Shown here piece by piece: positions 1 to 6,563 of a stretch of DNA of 13,125 nt. This DNA is from an uncultured Bacilli bacterium (lineage in GTDB: Bacteria; Bacillota_I; Bacilli_A; RF39; UBA660): assembly GCA_947623705.1 (NCBI GenBank), contig CANQHT010000027.1:1-13125 (forward strand). The letters are read 5' to 3'. A model generated the notes under the pieces. It saw nothing but the letters and a program-made list of their open reading frames with translations, made no database searches and was not told the DNA's origin. How positions within the stretch are numbered: the first letter of the stretch is position 1; each line of letters starts with the position of its first letter. The position numbers and the translations under genes were made by a program.

Positions 1-216
1 GATGGTACTGCCGGTGCAGGACAAACTGCTGGTACATTAAGATATCATAGTGCTTGGTATGTCGACGGTTCGGGCTTCGTAGACACCAGTAACCCGTGGT
101 TCGGTCGAGGTGGCGCTTACTCTGACGGAGGTTTGGCCGGTCAGTTCGTCTTCTTTGGGTACACCGGTGCAGTCGGTGGCGGCTTTGGCTCTCGCCTTGT
201 TCTCGCTAGCAAATAA
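1..216 (+). CDS. C-terminal fragment of a protein ending in a possible DGR-diversified domain (5' end outside window)
   Basis: Frame 1 is open from the first base to TAA at 214-216, giving 71 codons, and a terminator follows directly. The protein end is rich in Gly and aromatic residues. It includes TLRYHSAWY (residues 13-21), NPWFGRGGAY (31-40) and an end GSRLVLASK (63-71). This layout, with aromatic and Gly positions alternating and a final (S)RxVLA-type strand, resembles C-type-lectin-like variable domains at the C-termini of DGR target proteins; that is recall, not a search result. Composition changes abruptly near base 60. Bases 1-60 look like a mildly A+T-rich gene, while 61-210 hold 91 G+C, 43 T and only 16 A. 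Of the 50 codons there, 24 end in C and 16 in T, unlike all other genes in the window. The N-terminal part and function of the protein cannot be seen. A domain recently acquired from a G+C-rich source is the alternative. Confidence 0.8.
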   Translation, partial: DGTAGAGQTAGTLRYHSAWYVDGSGFVDTSNPWFGRGGAYSDGGLAGQFVFFGYTGAVGGGFGSRLVLASK

Positions 217-224
217 TTAAAAAT

Positions 225-263
225 AAAAGTGCATTTTAATAATTGATAAAAATGTGCTTTTTT
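225..263 (+). terminator. Rho-independent terminator after the first gene
   Basis: The arms AAAAGTGCATTTT (225-237) and AAAATGTGCTTTT (249-261) pair over 13 positions, with two adjacent G-U wobbles and an 11-base loop. A T run covers 258-263. The hairpin starts 9 bases after the TAA. DGR variable repeats can also be followed by a functional hairpin, but a terminator is the simpler reading. Confidence 0.75.
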
Positions 264-305
264 ATATTATGGTAATTTTTTCTACAATTTTAAGATATAT
301 TTTAA

Positions 306-334
306 TTGACTAAGATTTTAGTTTCCCATATAAT
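306..334 (+). promoter_or_regulatory. SigmaA-type promoter of the M60/cohesin-like operon
   Basis: TTGACT (306-311) and TATAAT (329-334) are separated by exactly 17 bases, a near-perfect housekeeping promoter. Transcription should begin near 341, giving a leader of about 13 bases that consists almost only of the ribosome binding site AGAGG (341-345), 8 bases before the ATG at 354. The first codon of a longer in-frame reading (TTG at 306) is the -35 box itself, which argues against that start. Confidence 0.85.
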
Positions 335-353
335 ATTTAAAGAGGATGATGTT

Positions 354-3300
354 ATGAAAAAATGGAACAAAATTATATCATTATTTTTAGTGGGAGTTTT
401 AACTTTTATGGAAGTATCTCCTTTAGCGTTTGCTTTAGAGAATAATTTTAAAGATACTTTAGAAATTGCTCAAACTATTGATAGTGAATTTGAAGGAAAG
501 GGAACTATAGAAGTTGAGTTACATTATGTCTTACCAATTAGAAATACAGAAAATGCTACAACTGAATTAACTTTAACTAATAGTGATGGTGAAAAGGTAA
601 GTCTTAATTTAAACGACGCTAATGCTGATTTAATTCCTATTAGTACAAATTTAGGCGAAAAAGAAATTAAGTATACCGCTAGTAAAAGAGATAAGGATGG
701 TAATTTAATAACTGGTTATAGTGAAAATGCTAATATTGTTTACTATGCTGTTAATTTTAGTGACTTAAGTAAAGGTACTTACGAATTAAGTTTAAGTAAT
801 CATAATTTTGTAACTTATAAAGAAAATATTACAATTGATAACTATTCTAAAAGAATAACTTTAACAGATGAAAAAGGTTTATTTACTATTGGCGATGTTA
901 GTAGTGATGGTGTAGTTGATGCTAGTGATGTTGAAGTAATGTTAAATGCAATTAAAACAAATGATTTAGATAAAGATTTAAATTTAGATGGTGTTACAGA
1001 TATTGCTGATTTAAACTATTTAACTTATGTTATTAATGAAGATGAAAAAGAAGTTGAAATTAAAGATACTAATTATATTTTAGATAGTAGTAATGTTGCT
1101 TTTACATCTAGTAGTCAAGTGGCAAGTGGCGATTTAAGTGCTATTTTTACTGATGATACAGGAGTTACTTTAAAACCTCAAAATGAAGGAGAAATAAGTA
1201 AAGATAATCCAATTGAGATTGCCATGAGTCTAGGTAAAGGCGATGAAGCCGTTAAAATGAATGAAATTAGAATTGCAGCAGGCGAAAATGCTCCGACAGA
1301 AGTAGAAGCCATTGTGGAAGATGCCGAAGGTCATACTGAAACGGTAAAAGGAATTGTTACGCATTATGAAGAAGAAGTATTATTCTTTACAGATAAACCT
1401 GCGGAAGGCGAAATTGTAATTGATTTAGGAAAACAAGTAGCAGTTAAAAAGGTAACAATTGTTATTACTGAAACTTCAACTAAGAATTTAGCAGATATTG
1501 CTAAAGTAGAATTTTTAAATAATGTTAAAGTTCAAACTGAAGAACCAGAAAATTTCTATACTCCTAAAAATATTGAAGTAGATGCTAGTGTTAGTGAACA
1601 ACTTACAGTTACCTTTAATAGTGTTCCTAATGTTACAGGATATGAAATTAGAATAAATGGTCCGCAAAAAAATAATGTTATTTTTGAAACAACATTTACG
1701 AATTTTACTATTGAAGATTTAAAAAACTATAAAACTTATACTATTGAAGTTCAATCTGTTAATGGCGAATGGGAAAGTGGTTGGAGTGAAATAGTGACTG
1801 CGACTCCTAAAGCCAATCGTGTTCCGCCAGCTCCAGATATGGTTGTGGCTACTCCAACTTATGGCGGAATAGACTTTAGTTGGAAAGATATGGATGATAC
1901 AACATCATATAATTTATATTACCGAGAAGTAGGAGATACAGAATATACAAGTATTAAACATTTAACTGGTACAAAATATTCTTTAAGAGATTTAAAATCA
2001 CAAGCAAATTATGAAGCTTATCTTACTGGTAACAATGAATTAGGGGAAGGTGGTAAATCGAAATTAGTTTCTACAACAACCTTAAAATTCACCGCGGTTA
2101 TTTATCCAAGATATAATCTTATTAATGATTATAATGGTACATTAAATAGAACAAATCATATTAAAGAAGTTATTTATACAACCGGTGAAAATTATTTAAC
2201 TAGTGATGATAACAAGTTAACATCAAGTGATAAATGGTCAATGGTTGATGATAATTATTTATCTTATTGGAAAAAAGTTGCTTGGCAAACTAATGCCCAT
2301 TATGCCGATATAAATGACCCAATCTTTGTTTTAGATAAAACTTATGAAATGGATGAAATTGTCTTTACTGCCCCAATAAGTTATACTGGTTTTTACAAAG
2401 GTGGTAATTATACTAATTCTAATGATGCTAAATTAATTTATTGGAATACTGAAGATGCTAAAACAAGTAGTAATAAAACCGAAGTAAGAGTTATGATTAC
2501 TAGTAAAAAAGATGAAAATAATCAAACTTATTATGTTATGAAATTACAAGATCCAATAAAGGCTAATGCAGTGCAATTAGGACTTACTACTACTAATGGT
2601 AAAGGTGGTAATGCCGAAAGTGTTGAAATTGCCGAAGTTAAATTCTATAAATATGATTCTTTAGTTGATGATGTAGCGGCATTATTTACTGATGATTTAA
2701 GAGTTGAACTTGCCAAAGGTGTTGATCAAGAAAAAATTGATGAATTAAGAAGAAGAGCCGATATAAAAAGTAATGATGAATATAATCCATATCGAGAATC
2801 AATTTTAAATGATTTAGATTATGCTGAAAAAATCTTAAATGATGAAAATGTTTCTAATGATATCATAACATTAAATAATAATATTTCAAATTATTATGAT
2901 AGTTTAGGATTTGCGATGACTATCAATGATTACCAACCTTTAGGTATTGCGGTAAGAGAAGGAGAACAATTAACAATTTATGTTGGTTCAACAGGAAGTG
3001 TTGATGCTGAAGTAGTATTTACCCAAGTTCATGCGGAAGCGAATGCTTGGAGTAAGAGCTATAAACTAGTTAAAGGACAAAATATTATTACTGTTCCAAA
3101 AATTGGTAGTGCTAGTAGTGAAAGAGGTGGTAGTGTCTATGTTAGATTTACGAAAAAACCAACCTCAACTATTAAAGTAAGAGTAAGTGGTGGGGTAAAA
3201 ATCCCAGTATTAGATACAACTCTTTTAACTAGTGAAACAGAAAAGAAAGAAGCAATTAAAAAGTATATTAATGAATTATCATTATATGTTGAAAACCTAC

Positions 3301-5573
3301 CAAGTTTATATAATGCTTTATATAATGGTTTAGAAAAGCAATATACTTATGATAAGTACGAAAGTGCTTTTGGCGTAACTGAAATTGCTACTAAATATGG
3401 TTTATTATCATTCTCTGCCGAAGCTGTTTTAGATGCCATTAATTATAATTTAAGTGATATTGATGCTAAAGTAAATAGAGTTTATGAATCAACGGAAGCT
3501 TTAGATGAAATGTTATTAATGTTCTATCGGCATAAAGGTTTAGAATTAGGCTCTAGTGATAGTAAAAATAAAGTTCCAAGTGGTAGAATTAACATTCGTT
3601 ATATGACTATGTTTGATGGCGCATTTATGTATGCCGGTGGTTATCATATTGGTATTGAATATGGTTCTATTGGAGGCCTTTTACAAGGTAAGAAAAATAC
3701 GGATAGTGCGACTGGTTACTTTGGTTGGGGTATTTCACATGAAGTAGGTCATCAAATTAATCAAGGAAATTTAGCCCATGCTGAAGTTACAAATAATATT
3801 TATGCTTTACTTGCCCAAACCGCTAATGATAGTGACCATTCGAGATTAGAAATTAGTAATATTTATGATAAGATTTATGATAAAGTTACTTCACATACTT
3901 TAGGAAAACCTCAAAATGTTTTCGTTACTCTAGGTATGTATTGGCAACTACATTTAGCATACGACTATAATAAAGATGAGAATGGTAATTATGTTAAAAC
4001 CTTTGATGATACGAATTCTATCTTTGCGAGAATTAATAAATTATCTAGAAGTTATGATAATAAAAATAAATATTCTAAAGATGAATTATTAATCTTATTT
4101 GCAAGTATTGCAGCGGAAAAAGATTTAACGAATTATTTTGAAATTTGGGGATTAACTGCTAGTGATAAATTAAAAGAAGAAATTAAAAATTATGAATTAG
4201 AAGGTGGCAAAAAGTTAGAAGAAGAAACAAAGGCTATCTATTACTTAAATGATGCAGCTAGAAGATATCGTTTAAGCGGCAAGAGTGGTATAAGTGAGAC
4301 AAATATTTTAAATGCTACTTTAACTGGTCTTGATAATCAAAATAAGCAAGTTACTTTAAACTTTAATGTAACAAAAGATAGTGACAAAATACTAGGTTAT
4401 GAAATTATTCGTAATGGTGAATCAATTGCCTTTGTTGATGGTAAAACTACTACATTTACTGATACTATTGGAGCCGTTAATAATAGAGCCTTCACTTATG
4501 AAGTAGTGGCATATGATTATCTCCTTAATAAAACTAATACTGTTAAGTTGGATGAAGTTAAAATTGCCCAAGATGGTAGTGTTAAAAAGACTAACTTTAG
4601 TATTGAATCTAACTTTAAAGAGAAAGACGAAGTTGTTGATTATGAAGATGCTGAATTAGATTATTCTAAATTAGGTGTTAATAAATTAATTGATGATAAT
4701 TATGAAACCGGATTTAATGGTGTTGAAAGAGTTAATACTCTAAATAGTAGTAGTAATCCAGCAATGACAAACGATACAACTGATGCTTATGTCATAATTA
4801 GTTTAAATACTAAGTTATCTCTAAGTGGTATTAAATATACGGCTTTAGATAATGATACTAACACAGTTAAAAAATATAGAATTTCTGTAAGTAGTGATAA
4901 AGTTAATTGGACGGTGGCTCGAGAAGGAACATTTGAATTTGATGAAAATAATACAGTAACGGTTTATTTCATGCAAACAGGTACAGATAGTGAAAGCCAA
5001 TTATTTACTTATGATAATGTTTCTTATGTTAAGATTGAATCTATTGGTAATAAAAATGGTATTTCTGGTAAAGAATTTGATGTGATAACTCCACCGGGAG
5101 ATAATGTGAATATTGCTAAACTTACTGATGGTAGAGATAGTGTTAGTGTTCTAAAAAAAGATTACTGTTATTTAAAAAATGGTTGTCCAAAAGAAAATCT
5201 TGATGAAAAAGGTAAAGTTGAAGGAATTATTGAAGCGGGTTCTGTTATTATTCAAGGAACTTATCGTGGTAATCCAGGATTTAATACCGTTATCATCAGT
5301 GATTTAGAAGATAATCGGTATAATGGTTATCAAATAATCTTTGCCGAATTAAATAGTGATAATAGTGTTTACGAAGTTGCTGATGGTACTTGGTTATTTG
5401 TCATAACTCCAGAAGAATATGCCAAAATGGTTGGCAAGAGTATAAGAGCAACCTTATATCGTTCAAATAATGGTCTTACTTTAGAAGATTCCAGAATAAC
5501 TAGTACATCTTTAGCAACAAAAGTATTAGAGGAATATGGTAAGTTGCCAGAAGCAACCATAAATGGTAATTAA
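354..5573 (+). CDS. Secreted modular M60 (enhancin/mucinase-type) zinc metallopeptidase with an internal dockerin
   Basis: This 1739-residue protein starts at ATG 354 behind AGAGG. Residues 1-27 are a signal peptide (lysines, hydrophobic core, AFA cleavage site) without a lipobox. Likely order: an Ig-like stretch (30-175); a type I dockerin (180-228); a galactose-binding-like beta domain (about 235-400); two fibronectin III domains (404-485, 491-577); a second galactose-binding-like domain (579-770); a helical linker; an M60 region (about 855-1315); a third FN3 (1318-1402); an F5/8C-like domain (1415-1575); and a C-terminal domain resembling the putative mucin/carbohydrate-binding module of enhancins. 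The zinc motif is H1129-E1130-V-G-H1133, with E1144 as likely third ligand, followed by VTNN as in M60 enzymes. The family cleaves O-glycosylated proteins such as mucins, so a host-glycoprotein substrate is inferred. There is no LPXTG, transmembrane segment or SLH domain, so the dockerin is the obvious means of retention. Only two cysteines occur (C1605, C1611). Module borders are by eye; the catalytic and dockerin calls are the firmest. Confidence 0.88.
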   Translation: MKKWNKIISLFLVGVLTFMEVSPLAFALENNFKDTLEIAQTIDSEFEGKGTIEVELHYVLPIRNTENATTELTLTNSDGEKVSLNLNDANADLIPISTNLGEKEIKYTASKRDKDGNLITGYSENANIVYYAVNFSDLSKGTYELSLSNHNFVTYKENITIDNYSKRITLTDEKGLFTIGDVSSDGVVDASDVEVMLNAIKTNDLDKDLNLDGVTDIADLNYLTYVINEDEKEVEIKDTNYILDSSNVAFTSSSQVASGDLSAIFTDDTGVTLKPQNEGEISKDNPIEIAMSLGKGDEAVKMNEIRIAAGENAPTEVEAIVEDAEGHTETVKGIVTHYEEEVLFFTDKPAEGEIVIDLGKQVAVKKVTIVITETSTKNLADIAKVEFLNNVKVQTEEPENFYTPKNIEVDASVSEQLTVTFNSVPNVTGYEIRINGPQKNNVIFETTFTNFTIEDLKNYKTYTIEVQSVNGEWESGWSEIVTATPKANRVPPAPDMVVATPTYGGIDFSWKDMDDTTSYNLYYREVGDTEYTSIKHLTGTKYSLRDLKSQANYEAYLTGNNELGEGGKSKLVSTTTLKFTAVIYPRYNLINDYNGTLNRTNHIKEVIYTTGENYLTSDDNKLTSSDKWSMVDDNYLSYWKKVAWQTNAHYADINDPIFVLDKTYEMDEIVFTAPISYTGFYKGGNYTNSNDAKLIYWNTEDAKTSSNKTEVRVMITSKKDENNQTYYVMKLQDPIKANAVQLGLTTTNGKGGNAESVEIAEVKFYKYDSLVDDVAALFTDDLRVELAKGVDQEKIDELRRRADIKSNDEYNPYRESILNDLDYAEKILNDENVSNDIITLNNNISNYYDSLGFAMTINDYQPLGIAVREGEQLTIYVGSTGSVDAEVVFTQVHAEANAWSKSYKLVKGQNIITVPKIGSASSERGGSVYVRFTKKPTSTIKVRVSGGVKIPVLDTTLLTSETEKKEAIKKYINELSLYVENLPSLYNALYNGLEKQYTYDKYESAFGVTEIATKYGLLSFSAEAVLDAINYNLSDIDAKVNRVYESTEALDEMLLMFYRHKGLELGSSDSKNKVPSGRINIRYMTMFDGAFMYAGGYHIGIEYGSIGGLLQGKKNTDSATGYFGWGISHEVGHQINQGNLAHAEVTNNIYALLAQTANDSDHSRLEISNIYDKIYDKVTSHTLGKPQNVFVTLGMYWQLHLAYDYNKDENGNYVKTFDDTNSIFARINKLSRSYDNKNKYSKDELLILFASIAAEKDLTNYFEIWGLTASDKLKEEIKNYELEGGKKLEEETKAIYYLNDAARRYRLSGKSGISETNILNATLTGLDNQNKQVTLNFNVTKDSDKILGYEIIRNGESIAFVDGKTTTFTDTIGAVNNRAFTYEVVAYDYLLNKTNTVKLDEVKIAQDGSVKKTNFSIESNFKEKDEVVDYEDAELDYSKLGVNKLIDDNYETGFNGVERVNTLNSSSNPAMTNDTTDAYVIISLNTKLSLSGIKYTALDNDTNTVKKYRISVSSDKVNWTVAREGTFEFDENNTVTVYFMQTGTDSESQLFTYDNVSYVKIESIGNKNGISGKEFDVITPPGDNVNIAKLTDGRDSVSVLKKDYCYLKNGCPKENLDEKGKVEGIIEAGSVIIQGTYRGNPGFNTVIISDLEDNRYNGYQIIFAELNSDNSVYEVADGTWLFVITPEEYAKMVGKSIRATLYRSNNGLTLEDSRITSTSLATKVLEEYGKLPEATINGN
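891..1037 (+). other. Type I dockerin module within the M60 protein
   Basis: Two EF-hand-like calcium loops lie 27 residues apart. Loop 1 has D181, S183, D185, D189 and D192. Loop 2 has D208, N210, D212, D216 and D219. Both place acidic or polar ligands at loop positions 1, 3, 5, 9 and 12, and each is followed by a hydrophobic helix (VEVMLNAI; LNYLTYVI). The residues at loop positions 10-11, which help set cohesin specificity in known dockerins, are A190-S191 and I217-A218. Dockerins are usually C-terminal; this one is near the N-terminus, ahead of all binding modules and the protease. Confidence 0.85.
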
Positions 5574-5584
5574 GAGGTGTCAAA

Positions 5585-6526
5585 ATGAAAAAAATTACAT
5601 ATATAATTATAACTTTAATGTTAGTCTTGGCCCCTCTTAAGGCTTTGGCGGCATCTAGAGTAACTTTAACCGAAAAAGATAATGGGGTTATTGATACTAA
5701 ATTACTTTTTGATGATGGATTTGTTGGTGGTTTAGATTTAAATATTACTTTAAGTGATAATGTAAAAGTTAGCAAATTTGACTTTAATAAAGACTTTGCT
5801 AAAAATAAATATACAACTGAATATACTTATAAAGATGGTACTTTAAATATAAAGATAACTACTGGTGGTAAAAATTTACTTAATGAGAAAAAAGAATTAA
5901 ATTTAGGAACTATTAATTTAAGCACTAATAGTGATAAAAGTGTTAGTTACGCAATTAATGTTAATAATATGAAAGTTATTGACATCAACTTAAAATCTTA
6001 TGAGTTAGAAAAAAATGCTATAGTGGTAAATGGTCAAAATATTTTTACTTATGAAGTAGCTAATAAAGATGAACAAACAGAAGATAAAGATGACAACAAT
6101 AAAACAGAAGATAATAACAAAAATGAAAATGAGAATAACGCTACTGATAATAAAAATGAAAATACTAAACCAGGAGAATCCAATAATGAAACTCAAGATA
6201 GTAGTAATAATGTTGTAGATAATAACAATACTGTAAATCATAATAATAGTAACAATGGTAATACTACTACAACAAAACCTAATACAAATAATAATGGTAA
6301 TAGTTCTAATGATAATACAACAGATGAAAATAATAATACTTCCGAAAATACAACAGATGAAAATGAGGATAATGAAAAAGAAACAACTAAAGAAAATACT
6401 TCTAATAAAAATGAAGTTCATGAAAATAACATTCCTAATTTTCTAAAAGTAGTTTTAGTATTAATCATTGTTTTTGCAGCAGTTATTATTGGAATATTAA
6501 TTAAAAAATTAAGGAAAAATAAATAG
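5585..6526 (+). CDS. Membrane-anchored cohesin-like surface protein with Asn/Thr/Glu-rich stalk
   Basis: The protein has 313 residues and starts at ATG 5585. Its ribosome binding site AAGAGGTG (5572-5579) overlaps the stop of the M60 gene, so the two are translated from one message. Residues 1-22 are a signal peptide ending ALA. Residues 24 to about 155 form a beta-rich domain. Its segments GGLDLNITL, NLGTINLS and a closing strand around IVVNG match the layout of cohesin domains; this is a fold-level impression. Residues 160-282 are low complexity (Asn, Thr, Glu, Asp, Lys). Residues 289-306 are a transmembrane helix followed by the basic tail KKLRKNK, with no sortase motif. The expected topology is an external cohesin on a flexible stalk held in the cytoplasmic membrane. 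The natural partner is the dockerin of the upstream enzyme, which has no anchor. It could instead be a generic Ig-fold surface protein. The terminator hairpin begins within its stop codon. Confidence 0.85.
   Translation: MKKITYIIITLMLVLAPLKALAASRVTLTEKDNGVIDTKLLFDDGFVGGLDLNITLSDNVKVSKFDFNKDFAKNKYTTEYTYKDGTLNIKITTGGKNLLNEKKELNLGTINLSTNSDKSVSYAINVNNMKVIDINLKSYELEKNAIVVNGQNIFTYEVANKDEQTEDKDDNNKTEDNNKNENENNATDNKNENTKPGESNNETQDSSNNVVDNNNTVNHNNSNNGNTTTTKPNTNNNGNSSNDNTTDENNNTSENTTDENEDNEKETTKENTSNKNEVHENNIPNFLKVVLVLIIVFAAVIIGILIKKLRKNK
5654..6049 (+). other. Cohesin-like domain (residues about 24-155)
   Basis: About 130 residues with alternating predicted strands and no cysteine, beginning right after the signal peptide. 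Resemblance to cohesins rests on the strand pattern: a Gly-rich first half (FDDGFVGGLDLNITL), the central LGTINLS strand, and a final VIDINLKSYELEKNAIVVNG. The dockerin in the neighbouring gene raises the likelihood. No alignment was possible here, so the assignment is moderate. Confidence 0.55.
6314..6364 (+). repeat. Short direct repeat in the stalk-coding region
   Basis: An identical 18-base unit, AATACAACAGATGAAAAT, occurs at 6314-6331 and 6347-6364, 33 bases (11 codons) apart, and encodes NTTDEN twice. It lies inside a longer stretch (about 6060-6430) built almost only of AAT, AAC, GAA, GAT, ACA and ACT codons. Such repeats can shorten or lengthen by slippage without shifting the frame. 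Confidence 0.7.
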
Positions 6527-6552
6527 ACAAACCGAGATGGTCTGTCTTTTTT
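6525..6552 (+). terminator. Bidirectional terminator between the operon and the convergent SNF2 gene
   Basis: The arms AGACAAACC (6525-6533) and GGTCTGTCT (6539-6547) flank the loop GAGAT, and TTTTTT covers 6547-6552. Read on the plus strand, the 9-position stem has one A-C mismatch. In the minus-strand transcript the same position becomes a G-U wobble, so the stem is continuous there, followed by a looser T-rich tail (ATTTATTTTT). Both transcripts can use the site. Confidence 0.75.
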
Positions 6553-6563
6553 CTAATTAAATT

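Noticed and set aside
225..263. DGR cruciform hairpin instead of a terminator
   Set aside because: The long A/T-rich arms and T run are typical of a terminator; a DGR role cannot be supported without the template repeat.
306..353. N-terminal extension of the M60 protein from TTG 306
   Set aside because: The TTG lies in the -35 box, there is no ribosome binding site before it, and the ATG at 354 has AGAGG and begins a proper signal peptide.
5369..5775. Two minus-strand open frames across the M60/cohesin-like gene junction
   Set aside because: They lie antisense to two well-supported genes, lack start signals and have unremarkable composition.
6005..6446. Ile/Phe-rich minus-strand frame and a Met/Ile-rich plus-strand frame over the stalk region
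   Set aside because: They are out-of-frame readings of the AAT/GAA-type low-complexity codons; the biased composition is a by-product.
5585..6526. Sortase-anchored protein
   Set aside because: No LPXTG-like motif precedes the C-terminal helix; the helix with a basic tail fits a plain membrane anchor.
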